60,051 nt of DNA. Source: Reticulitermes lucifugus. Taxonomy: Eukaryota > Arthropoda > Insecta > Blattodea > Rhinotermitidae. The notes beneath the pieces were generated by a model. That model had not been told where the DNA came from. It was given only the letters and a program-made list of their open reading frames with translations, and did not search any database. The DNA lies in contig JAKCWW010001238.1 of assembly GCA_026260175.1 (NCBI GenBank), forward strand, positions 1-60,051. The letters run 5' to 3'. Positions within the stretch are counted from its first letter, which is position 1. Every line of letters begins with the position of its first letter. The position numbers and the translations under genes are program-made. Below are positions 36,138-45,507 of this stretch, one piece after another.

Positions 36138-36182
36138 ACTCCTACATGTTTCGGCTGACTATCTCAGCCATCATCAGGGAGT
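36138..36182 (-). ncRNA. hammerhead-like ribozyme motif (GUA), best copy
   Basis: Minus strand: helix I ACUCC (36182-36178) pairs with GGAGU (36142-36138). CUGAUGA (36177-36171) is followed by one extra U and a 6-bp helix II, GGCUGA/UCAGCC, with loop GAUAG. GAAA is at 36152-36149, then self-complementary ACAUGU and the triplet GUA (36145-36143). Every conserved core base is present. By family knowledge, cleavage would be expected 3' of the GUA. The short helix III suggests it would act as a dimer. Flanks (ACCAACTACTGCACAA) match other copies. Confidence 0.7.
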
Positions 36183-36589
36183 CATCATACGTAGACATAA
36201 GCAGCGTACATCGTGTCTCTGAATGGTAATTGTCCATCCATCACAGCCGCAGTCACTGATTTTATATTTTAAATTACATATGATAAAATGCAGTAAGTTA
36301 TCACATAAAATTTAGGTATAAAATCTATAGAAAATCTATATAATGTCTCTAAACACCTGTCTCTCAACCACTTCCAGTTTTTGTGGGGTGGAGACCCCTG
36401 GCTGTGATAACCGGTGTTTATATCTTGAGTATTACGCTTTGTTTAAAACACACCACTTTCAAACCGCTTGTTAATTATATACAGCTGGAAAACATACCTC
36501 AGCTCATTTCTGTGAAAATAAATTCAAAATTACAGCCATTGTCTTATTGGTATTAGTCGATTCATCGGAAGAGCATTCAAAAATATTGT

Positions 36590-37090
36590 GGTATTGGAAG
36601 GAACTTCAAATTGTCAACGAACATAATACATGTTCGAGTATTAGAAGGCATTTCAAAATTACACGTGACATTATAGTTATATTATACAGCACTTCAAATT
36701 GATATTCAACAGTGTACTGGTATTACACAACGCTTCTAAATGACACCAGACATTATACTGCCAACGACAGCATTTCAAAAAGACATCCTAAATATTTACA
36801 CCTGAAGGCACTACAAAACGACATATTACATTACACTGGTACTGGAATTGGAATTGGAAGGCACTTCACAGTGATGTCTAAAATTGTAACTGTATCCGAA
36901 AGTTCGTCAGCTAACACTATACTGCTATTGCTAGGCACATAAAATAAACAAAATATTTTACTGTTATTGTAAGAAACTTTAAAATCGCATCCAGTAGTAG
37001 GTCTATACTGGTATTGAAAGACGTTTAAAAATACGAACAAACATCGCACTTGTACCAGAAGATACTTCGAAATAACAGCTAATATTGTAC
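36590..37090. repeat. cryptic minisatellite, about 12 diverged units of ~40 bp
   Basis: The phrase TACTGGTATTGGAAGGCACTTC and variants recur roughly every 35-50 bp, e.g. GGTATTGGAAGGAACTTC near 36590, AGTATTAGAAGGCATTTC near 36638, GGAATTGGAAGGCACTTC near 36847 and GGTATTGAAAGACGTTT near 37011. Units are separated by AT-rich spacers with ACATTATACTG or AACACTATACTG. Divergence is high, so the array is old. The overlapping frames on both strands are repeat translations. Confidence 0.65.
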
Positions 37091-37159
37091 CTAAACCGAG
37101 ACGTCACATCCAGCATTATGCAGTTGCTAAACGACACGTCAAGACGATATATCACATGC

Positions 37160-37440
37160 ATCGGTATAGCGTAGTCGGTATAGCGAATTGCTACGGGCTG
37201 GACGGTACGTGGATCGAATCCCAGTGAGAGCGAGATTTTCCCGCACCCGTCCAGACCAGCCCTGGGACCCACCCAACATCCTATACAATGGGTACCGGGG
37301 CATTCCCGGTAGTAAAGCGGTCGGAGTGTGGCATTAACTACCCACCCCCATCTCGCACCGAGGTTGAAGAAAGAGTAAAGCTGTACCTCTACTCCCCCTC
37401 TGTGCCTTCATGACCGGTTATAGGGTGAAATTTACTTTTA
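37160..37440 (+). mobile_element. SINE-B copy (tRNA-derived), full length
   Basis: A-box-like TAGCGTAGTCGGTATAGCG, the module GCTACGGGCTGGACGG, and B-box GGATCGAATCCCAG. The conserved body includes GTACCGGGGCATTCCCGG and GTAAAGCGGTCGGAG, the 3' module CTGTACCTCTACTCCCCCTC, and a terminal TTTACTTTTACCTTTT. The 3' half matches 48722-48842. Confidence 0.85.
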
Positions 37441-38394
37441 CCTTTTACATGCACTGGCAGTGAGAGACCCACGACTTCTTCACAGAACGTTACGGTTGTG
37501 GTGTACAGGATTGAGAGGCGTCCTATTGACAAGGTGCTATACACATGTAGACTATACCACTCACATTAAACAAACGTGCTAACTGTTGCAAAAACGTTAT
37601 ATAAATAGACTGTGTCGTATTGGGTAGGTACGTAAAATTAAACTCCTTCGACAATAAATTTTACATTTGTCCTGATTAATAGAGCCCTTTCAAACTCCGT
37701 AAAGGGTTGTACAAAAGGTGAATAAGAAGCCATCATCAACACTCTTCCTTTGCTTTAAATTCTCATCTTCTGCACTTGCCGTGATCCCTCACTGCTTTGC
37801 TCTAAAGATTTCTTTACAAAACATTGTCACTTACACTTTGTTAGTAACACCGAATGTCTCCCAACACATCAATGTTTGCCGATGTAAGAAGGCGTCTTAC
37901 AGCATGTTTGTGCCCCCTAATCAGGGGGCAGCAACCCGCAACAACAAGACCTCCTGTCTCGCGTGTAACCTACACAGCACATACCACCAACAAACCTCTC
38001 CGACAGAAACTTTTCGACTCAGACCAACCCTTGCGTCTTATACACCCAGCCACACCCTCAAGTTAATTACATTGCATACTTAACAAGGGCGCCGTTGTTG
38101 CCGCTCCTGGTTTCCTCCTGTAATTTCCCTCTTCCACACTCTTCAAATTCAGTCTGTCGGCAATCAGTCGATCAACCTCCAGCTCTACGCAGAAACCAGT
38201 TCTGCACCACGTAAAAAGGATGTGTGTGCAGGAACCGCTAGGAAATATTTAATGTACGTACTACAAATTAACTGTTTAACGCTCGGTGGTAACTATATGC
38301 ACCACCTTGAGTGACATCAATGACGGCTCGAGGATGTCATCGATGGGGGCACAAGAAACAATAGCGTGAATTTAATATTATTCCGTGTACCGTG
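37441..38394. other. no gene identified
   Basis: The 121-codon plus frame at 37718-38083 is low in conserved features and overlaps a second frame. I do not support it as a gene. Confidence 0.35.
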
Positions 38395-38815
38395 AAAGTA
38401 ATTAATTATATACACCAACAAATGCACATAAAATGTATAAAATTTCATATTATAACCACATTCACAGGACTAGATCCTCCTGGGTCGAAGAATTCAATAC
38501 TATATATTTATATGCCCACGACTACATACATCGCAAACAATGATATATTAATAAATTTTTAACCAAGGATATATCAGCAACATAATATTTACACTGCTCT
38601 ATCTACAGCTATTATTATATTTTTAACGTGATACTCGTATATCATAAATTCTGACATGTTAATCTTAGATGTGTATAAATTCCTTTGTATTATAGTCTTC
38701 TAGAAGATGGTGAACATTCGCCGAAAAATGTAGGAGAAATTATATATATATATATTATTTGTAAGTTTTATCCATTTTATGTGCATTTGTTTGTATATAT
38801 AACTAATAGTGTAAA
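38395..38815. mobile_element. diverged fold-back element of the hammerhead family
   Basis: The outer arms are inverted copies: TATATACACCAACAAATGCA..CATAAAATGTATAAAATTTC left, and its complement GTTTTATCCATTTTATGTGC..TTTGTATATATAAC right. A plus-strand hammerhead-like relic sits at 38699-38738: CTAGAAGATGGTGAACATTCGCC, GAAA, AATGTA then GGAGAAA. The box has an inserted A (CTAGAAGA), so it is not intact. An AT dinucleotide run follows. Confidence 0.55.
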
Positions 38816-39376
38816 TGTTATTTTCTGTGTCATGAAAGGTCTTATCTAAGCATTTCACACGTAGCTGAACTCCATCCTACTTTTTTGGTTCTTGAAAACA
38901 CATCAATGACTTTTTGATTGAGTTGATTAACTGTCTTGCAACTGACCACACTGCTAAACGATTCAGTCTGTCTTGACCCATGGTATTCCGTAAACCTTTT
39001 TTACGCGATTTAATGTACAGAAGCGCCTTTCATTTTTCACACTGGTCACTGGAATTGCTAGTCGAGCCGGGTGCGGCTAATTGTTATAATATTGTAGTAG
39101 AATGATGTGTTGAATAAACACGATTACAAATTATTCGAGGGGCATGTGCCATTGCACCTCTTGAAACCGGCCGCCATTGCGTGATACTAAGATATTGTTC
39201 ACTTTGCCCATGCGTAGTACTCACGTGTCTCGTGGGTTTCTCGCAATTAACATAGATACTTACCCTGAATCGTGTTAAATGGTTGATCTTTATAATCGAC
39301 ACCTATTATGTCCTCTTGGAAATATGAACTCAGTCAGTCTTCAAAGTATCATCTCACCCTAAAAGATAAGGAATAT
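38816..39376. other. no feature seen
   Basis: Non-coding; nothing recognised. Confidence 0.4.
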
Positions 39377-39490
39377 GTATATATGTATGTATGTATTATG
39401 TATGTATGTGTTTATTACGCATGTATGTATGTACGTATCATGCATGTATGTATGTATTATGTATGTTATGTGTGTACGTATGTACGTATA
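39377..39490. repeat. (TATG)n microsatellite, interrupted
   Basis: TATGTATG units with interruptions over about 110 bp. The 73-codon plus frame across it is an artefact. Confidence 0.9.
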
Positions 39491-39544
39491 ATAAGACAGA
39501 TCTGGAATGTGACGTCACGTATTCTGTAACATAAGTTACTAACC

Positions 39545-39600
39545 AATGTTTCGAGGGAACCTATCTACCAAACGTCACGGCGTCACTTTTCCAACCACGG
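39545..39600. repeat. fragment of GGAGG-helix family flank
   Basis: AATGTTTCGAGGGAACCTATCTACC followed by AAACGTCACGGCGTCAC resembles the hammerhead-adjacent sequence of that family in minus orientation, heavily eroded. Confidence 0.3.
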
Positions 39601-39687
39601 GCAGAATCTCAAATCTCACAGAAGCAAAGAACTCAATTTTATCCTGCGGTCCATTGCTAATGTAGATCCCCTTCGATTCACGGCACT

Positions 39688-39797
39688 GAGCGTGTATGGA
39701 CTGTATTGCGAGCGTGTATGGACTTTATTGCGAGCGTGTATGGACTGTATTGCGAGCGTGTATGGACTGTATTGCGAGCGTGTATGGACTGTATTGC
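39688..39797. repeat. 22-bp tandem repeat, 5 copies
   Basis: Five head-to-tail units of GAGCGTGTATGGACTGTATT plus GC, starting at 39688, 39710, 39732, 39754 and 39776. Only one unit carries a single substitution (TTTATT). The high identity implies recent expansion. Any protein frame across it cycles because 22 is not a multiple of 3. Confidence 0.97.
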
Positions 39798-40035
39798 CGA
39801 CGGTTCGGCTACCTTTCTGTTTCCATTTTCAAGGCGAAGTGACTAACCTGCCGATACTTATATTACAAAGAGGTCTCACCGGTCAGAGGGCTTGTATTAT
39901 TCAGTTAAACAACCAACTAATTAATAAATAACTAAATTCATGAAGCATAGTCCTTCATGAGAGCTTACTAATCAGTTAGTCATGAAATTCCCCGCATTTT
40001 ACGAATCCCGAAGCACGCCATGAGTGAATGTACTG

Positions 40036-40300
40036 TAGAGGCCGTGCCATGGCTCAGGCGGTTAGTCGCCGGCCTTCCACTGCGGAGGCCCGGGTTCGAN
40101 NNNNNNNNNNNNNNNNNNNNNNNNNNNNNNNNNNNNNNNNNNNNNNNNNNNNNNNNNNNNNNNNNNNNNNNNNNATTTCATTCCACTGGTGCTCCATTAC
40201 TTGTAAAACTTGGTAAAAAAAACTGTTCATCTTCATCGCAGGGTTGCATAAAAAGCCTTAAGGCTGTGTTGCGTCCGTAGCATCTGTTACGGGGCCCTTC
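40036..40300 (+). mobile_element. SINE-A copy interrupted by an assembly gap
   Basis: Begins GAGGCCGTGCCATGGCTCAG (A-box-like GGCTCAGGCGG), then GGCCCGGGTTCGA at the B box, followed by 75 N (40100-40174). It resumes at ATTTCATTCCACTGGTGCTCC. The end at GGGGCCCTTCACCATG is a typical tail for this kind of copy as I remember it. The gap probably hides only SINE body. Confidence 0.85.
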
Positions 40301-40538
40301 ACCATGTAAAAAAATGTACTGTACAAAACATTCACTGATTAAGTGCATACCCGATATCTAAAACTGGGATGTCCGCGCTACTACGTACTGAAGAGAAATG
40401 CTCTATCACCAGATGCTTGGATACTACATTTTTACGTAATTTTAATACTTCACTTGTGTCATAATTTTAATACGTTTTTAATAATACTGTATATTTACGG
40501 AATGACATAAATATGTATAAATATTTTACCACTTACAT

Positions 40539-40574
40539 TTGACGACCTGTACAGCACGCTGTACAGGTCGTCAA
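40539..40574. repeat. perfect 16-bp hairpin
   Basis: TTGACGACCTGTACAG, the 4-base loop CACG, then CTGTACAGGTCGTCAA: a perfect inverted repeat. It lies just upstream of a hammerhead-like relic at 40584-40630. It is not followed by a T run, and in this setting it is not a bacterial-type terminator. Confidence 0.95.
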
Positions 40575-40583
40575 CACTTTTAC

Positions 40584-40725
40584 CTCACTGACGACGGCTG
40601 CAATTTGCAGCTGGAACATGCAGAAGCATTAAACACCAACTGTTCAATTAGTTTGGAATAAACGTTTGTGTATAAGACAATTGCATGGAAAATGTACAAT
40701 ATTAAAGTACACATTAGCTATGAAG
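40584..40725 (+). ncRNA. hammerhead-like relic plus shared element tail
   Basis: CUGACGA (40588-40594), extra C, helix II GGCUGC/GCAGCU with loop AAUUU, then GGAACAUGCA where the intact family has GAAACAUGUA. One core A is lost, so cleavage is not expected. The following TTTGTGTATAAGAC and TGGAAAATGTACAATATTAA match the sequence beyond the right arm of the fold-back element near 27085-27125, tying both to one family. Confidence 0.5.
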
Positions 40726-40977
40726 TGCCTTGTCACGTACCATTTTCGAAACTCCCATTATCTCCTGTCTCTTACGTCGAAATACTCTCCGCATTGTAAC
40801 TCCTCAACTTTTTACTTAAAACTTTTGTGACCCCCAAGAATCCCCGATTCAAGCGCCGTACTCTTCTGCGGTCTAAATCTATAGCATAGTGATCTCTCTT
40901 AAGTTTACGTTTTGTCATCACTTTCGCTGGTACAAAATTTATACTAAGCATTTGTATTCTTTCCTGTTTTGTCCAAA

Positions 40978-41290
40978 GGAGCCTGGATAGCGTAGTCGGT
41001 ACAGTGACTACGCTACAGGTTGGAAAACCGAGGAAGAGCTTTTTCGATTCTCGGCAGGGGAAAGAGATTCTTCTCTTCCCTAAAGCGTCAAGATCGACTT
41101 TGGGCCAACACTAATTCCTGTTCAGTGGTACCGAGGGCCCTTTTCCTTGGAGTAAAGCGGCCATGGAGTGAAGCTGACACCCACCACCATCTAGTCTCGA
41201 ACGAGTGAAGCTATACCTCCACCACCCCACATGCATTAAGGCACGTACAAGGACAACTGTACCTGTCACTGGCCGAGAGTTCAATCGCTA
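40978..41290 (+). mobile_element. SINE-B copy (tRNA-derived)
   Basis: AGCCTGGATAGCGTAGTCGG and GTACAGTGACTACGCTACAGG form the head, with a B-box-like TTTTTCGATTCTCGGC. The body has GTACCGAGGGCCCTTTTCC, AGTAAAGCGGCCATGGAGTG and AGCTATACCTCCACCACCCC. The 62-codon frame at 41020 is a repeat translation. Confidence 0.8.
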
Positions 41291-42016
41291 TTCTGTCTAC
41301 AAACTGTACTGCTTACCTTCACGGAATATGTTTATATGGGCAAGAATCGTATGTCGCTATATTCATGACAGCCATTGAAAACCGATCAGCCTGGTTATCG
41401 CTCTCCCCTTAGTGATTTGTGTAAAGGGTAGGAAACCAGGGGCTCGCGGTGACTCCACATGTGTGCATAAATCCAATAGATTCGCAGAAAATTGACTTCG
41501 TTTGAGCAGAAGTATTTTCGGAGGTGAAGAGGAAGGGATTGTGGTGATGTAGCGACCAATTCAGTACCATCAAACCCTCTTTCCTCACTACTAAAGCAAC
41601 CCTCATACTTATCCTTTAAGGGACTGTTCCCTTCAGATTCTTTTCGTCACTTTTTATCTTATATACAAAAACACCCCCTTTCTAGATTCGGTGTTTATAC
41701 TGACATATCAAGACGCCAACCTTAGGGGTGGGTTATAGACCAGCACACAGTTTGGCGGCTGAATGAAAGAGGCGGGAAGAGGGATACCGAATCTGCAAGT
41801 TGTAGTCTTTACTTCGAATCAGAATCCCATCTTGCAGAAATTTATAGACTGAGAGAAAATTAAAGAGGATTCAACACACAACTATTAAGTGCGCATTGAA
41901 CGTGGGCAGGAATTTTATATTACTCACTCCGTGCAATTTGATTGTAATTAATTACATATACCAAAAAATTCACATACACTACATAAATTATTACACGTTA
42001 TTGCTACAGATAAGCT
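41291..42016. other. no gene identified
   Basis: Non-coding. From about 41948 the sequence ACATATACCAAAAAATTCAC is a diverged version of the flank found beside other hammerhead-like motifs. Confidence 0.4.
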
Positions 42017-42056
42017 CTCCTACATGTTTCGGCAAGTGTTCGGCACATTCAGGGAG
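42017..42056 (-). ncRNA. hammerhead-like motif, box altered
   Basis: Minus strand: helix I CUCC/GGAG intact (42056-42053 with 42020-42017), CUGAAUG in place of CUGANGA, GCC..GCC-like helix II damaged, GAAA (42030-42027), ACAUGU and the triplet GUA (42023-42021). A second partial copy (CTCCCTGATGATATAA) follows at about 42070 on the plus strand. Confidence 0.5.
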
Positions 42057-42099
42057 CCGATAATCGTCTCCCTGATGATATAATTAATTATAATGTGGG

Positions 42100-43485
42100 T
42101 AAGAACATTTTACATTTCTTCACTTTGTTGGTTTAAACTGCAATCTAATCACAATGCCCTTTACATAATTTGTTTTATAAATTAAATGTTATAAGTTTTA
42201 ACTTATGCCACCAAAATATATGTTTATAAATTTTAAATCCAACAACAGAAAATTTTTTTGAGAACTGCTGCCATACTCGTAGATTTAGTGTGTTAATAAC
42301 AGGGTGCTGGGGAGAACACTTGTAAATGAAAGAGCGGAAGTAAGAGGAGATTAGAAAAATTCCGTAACGAGGAGCTGCACATTGTGTAGTCTTCAGAGAC
42401 TCTGTTGCTACGGTGATCAAATCGAGGTAGACGAGAAATTGGATGCTACCAGACGGCCTCATGTACCTTGATTTAACAGCCCTAATAGTTCGTAGATGAG
42501 AGATTCCTGCAGAACTCTATCCTGGTCTGAAGGTAAAAGAAAATTTTATTAAAATAGATAAGGTGTCACAGCGTTACGTAGACTGAAATGACGCAGGACA
42601 GCGGGCCCAGTGGCAGACTCTTGTAAATTCAGCACTGAACCTCGGGTTCAAAAAAGAGCAGGAAATTTTTGGACTAGCTGAGCGACTGTTAGCTTGTCTT
42701 AGAGGATTCTGTTGTACGGAGTTCGTTAATTATGTGTCGTCATATACTGTAACAGTATAATGTGGGTTTATAAGTAACGCAGTAACGGCATCATGAGGCA
42801 GGCACTCAACACATCTCCCGCAAAGAAACTTGAGAAAGAATGACGCCAGAGTGTTACATGTCGGTTGCTTTAAAGAAAATAATAGTAATATAAAGTCCAG
42901 ATGTCGTGAGAGAGACTGTGCATTTGTGGGGAACCAACAGAAACCCTCGTTTCCTTAGTCTGAAACACCCTCACTCCGTACCACAACTTTCTGCAACTCA
43001 ATCAAACGAAATGCCTGTACCCTTGCACGATACAGCTTTGTAGCAGCTCCCCACACTTCGTTCTTGTCTGCACTAGTACCGTCAGCTGCAAGGAAGTAGA
43101 ACCGAGAGGACAGGATTACAACTCAAAATTGTTCTAAAATGGCTACCAAGTATAACATTTAACAAGAAAATTAAAAATAATGTCTCCAGTTGCAATTCGG
43201 TTCAAAGTATTGATTATATTTCAGTACATCTGTTACTAGCTCCATGTTTTAATTCTTGTACTATGTGTGTCATAACACAACGTCACGGTTCAGCGGTTAA
43301 CACGCCTCTTTTATTAGTCAGATCCTGTGCTCGATTCCTCGTAGGAAAGCCTACTATCCTAAGTACGTGTTATCACACAAATGACAGAGTAGTTGTTTTT
43401 AAGGCATTTAATCCCCGTTGCGTTCTCACTACAATCAGATATATAGTACTTTCCAGTCTAAACACAATTGTTTACTTACTGCACA
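42100..43485. other. no gene identified
   Basis: AT-rich non-coding sequence; the 95-codon minus frame at 42175-42462 has no recognisable motif. Confidence 0.35.
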
Positions 43486-43534
43486 AAACAGCTATATGTT
43501 TCGGCTACACAGTATAGCCATCATCAGGCTGTCT
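43486..43534 (-). ncRNA. hammerhead-like ribozyme motif (AUA), near intact
   Basis: Minus strand: helix I AGACAGC (43534-43528) pairs with GCUGUUU (43492-43486), seven pairs including one G-U. CUGAUGA is at 43527-43521, then an extra U, helix II GGCUA/UAGCC, GAAA (43502-43499), ACAUAU and the triplet AUA (43495-43493). AUA fits the NUH rule. Helix I and II sequences differ from the copy at 36138 yet still pair. Downstream (plus) GTCACATAAAAAT matches the region after 36290. Confidence 0.65.
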
Positions 43535-44070
43535 ACAACAATAAACTGGAAATAATCACAGTTGCGTGGTTTGAGATCCCAAAACGTTACACGTATATTG
43601 TCACATAAAAATACATAACGTAGGTAGGTATTTTTGGGAATAAAAATTGTAGAAAATATGTAAAATTATATTAAAAATACTGAAACAATGATAATACATT
43701 AACAGTTAGTTTCAAACATTAAAAGTAAGGATAGAATGTCGGTACTTATAGTGGAGAAGTCCTCTATATCTTATAATATACTTTAGTACTGTCAGCGTGT
43801 CCGTCGCGCGGATTCGAAATGTCACACACTAAACGTTCGAAGGACTGCTGCCAGATGGCAGGAGACGTTACGAGACATTCAAAGGTTACACACTTAACGT
43901 TCCGAGTTCCACAAATCTTGACGAGATGGAAGGAGACGCCAGTACCCAGAATTCAGTCTCACGGATATGGAGGGAATACAATATTTTTATAACACCAGAA
44001 CATTTCAATACAATAATACTGTAAGGTTCCATGCCCTGCAAAAGCAACTATAATACATGTTCCGACTGTT
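43535..44070. other. element tail and a degenerate ~65-bp direct repeat
   Basis: The first 150 bp resemble sequence beyond the hammerhead motif at 36138. Between about 43826 and 43942 two diverged direct copies can be seen (GTCACACACTAAACGTTCGA..GGCAGGAGACG and GTTACACACTTAACGTTCCGA..GGAAGGAGACG). Confidence 0.4.
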
Positions 44071-45043
44071 ATGCCAGGAGCAAGACGTACAGTGACTTTT
44101 AACAACATCAAGACGCAAGAAAGCACGCACTTTGGCTGAGATTGAAGAACATTAACACCTGATGACGAAACCGATGCACGGCGCAAAAGACGGAAAGCTA
44201 GTAATCGCAAAGCTATGCCTCACTTCAACGCGGAGCTACGTCGGCGAGCAGAAGCTCAAGACAAAGAGTCTGAACAAGTTGTAGATCCCGATGAAGAAAG
44301 AAAGGAAAATGGTCCTTCACAGCGTTCAAGCGAAATGACCATCACTGGGAAGAAGCAATAATGCAAAGAACGAGAGACCAGAAACGCGCAAGTGCGGCAC
44401 GAAGAAGAGCATTACAATCTGATCGAGATCTTAAGCGCCTTTGAGAACTGAACACAGAGCGACGGGCAAGGCGGCGAGCCCAGCTACAGATGAAGAGCGT
44501 CAGCGCATTCGAGAACAAAATGCGCGACAACACGCTGAAAGAAGAATAAATATGCCACAACAGGAAACGCAGATAATTCGAGAGCAAAATACTCGGCGTG
44601 ACGCAGAACCAAGAGCTTAAATGACACCGGAACAACGCATCCAAGCCCGAGAAATTAATAGCAGAGAGCATCAAGAACGCGGTGTGCGCACCGACTTGTG
44701 GGTACAGCGATTGGCGAGCTCGAAGACTTTGATGAACAAGTCAACCATGAGAGGCATTAACTACATCCTATCGAATAAATATGCCTATTTTGCCAAGCTG
44801 TCAAAAGGAAAGACGAAACAGCAAAGAGTTGCTGTCGTAACGGAAAAGCTGTTCTTGCACCGTTATATGTTCCTCCTCAAACGTTCAAACAGTTGTTTGA
44901 AAACCCTTCTTTTTGGTCAAGATCGTCCTAAAACAGCATCTTTGCATTTATGTCCATGGGCGCATCTCTTACGGAAAATTCCCGAATTGACGAGCAACTG
45001 GCAAACGCTCCAGAATTATGTTTACTTCATCTTCCAACAGACA
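44071..45043 (+). pseudogene. Helitron Rep/helicase N-terminal relic
   Basis: Broken plus-strand reading frames preserve the N-terminal layout of an insect Helitron protein. 44161-44361 gives an Arg-rich segment (DDETDARRKRRKASNRKA and FNAELRRRAEAQDKE). 44621 on gives TPEQRIQAREINSREHQER, like the TPEQ-type basic repeats of this family. 44782-45043 gives CLFCQAVKRKDETAKSCCRN, GKAVLAPLYVPPQTFKQLFE, then after a stop NSIFAFMSMGASLTENSRID and EQLANA. The CxxC and CC..GK..L.PL zinc-finger-like region and the FAF.SMGA motif match family consensus. Several stops and frame changes show it is dead; the Rep and helicase catalytic parts are absent. Confidence 0.75.
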
Positions 45044-45094
45044 ACTATAAATTGTATTATTCTTCGGTGATACTTTGTCTATAAGCCCCCTGTT

Positions 45095-45337
45095 CACTGC
45101 TGCCTGCCCGGGTCGCCGGGCAAGACCACTAATTTCGGTTTCCACGGCAACTTCGTAAACGAGTAGGCCTTGCCTGCACGGATAGTCGGGCACCACGATG
45201 AAGTTTAATACATGAACATACACATTATTCGGGTTTCCACGCTAACTACGGGCACCGTTATGTAAGAATAATATATATGTTAACTGCGTAGATCAGTGTG
45301 CCTAGCCTGCCTGGGTCGCCGGGCACCAGCAGGCTAG
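45095..45337. repeat. GC-rich direct repeats and terminal hairpin
   Basis: GCCTGCCCGGGTCGCCGGGCA (minus one base: GCCTGCCCGGGTCGCCGGGC) near 45100, GCCTGCACGGATAGTCGGGCA near 45173 and GCCTGCCTGGGTCGCCGGGCA near 45306 are related modules. Two copies of GGTTTCCACG lie between them. The last module sits in a hairpin with arms CTAGCCTGC (45302-45310) and GCAGGCTAG (45329-45337). Confidence 0.6.
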
Positions 45338-45399
45338 AAACATATTTATTTGTATACAGTGGTCTCGTGTTGGAAAGTAGAAAACACCAGCTTGACGCC

Positions 45400-45507
45400 T
45401 AATATTTGTGGGTCCTCAGTATGAAACTTGCTTCATGTCACCCTTCTGGCGCCTATGATTTTAAGGTGGTTTCTAGATTTTTGGAAAATCTGCGAAACCC
45501 TGGTAAT
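45400..45507. mobile_element. hAT-like MITE E, 5'-eroded copy
   Basis: GCCTAATATTTGTGGGTCCTC, CACCCTTCTGGCGCCTATGA and the end GCGAAACCCTG match the E family. The left terminal repeat is missing or unrecognisable. Confidence 0.65.

Noticed and set aside
39688..39797. CRISPR-like array
   Set aside because: The repeats are contiguous with no spacers, and the DNA is eukaryotic. The 36590-37090 array also lacks uniform repeats and spacers.
40539..40574. Rho-independent terminator
   Set aside because: No U tract follows the hairpin, and this type of terminator does not apply to insect nuclear DNA.
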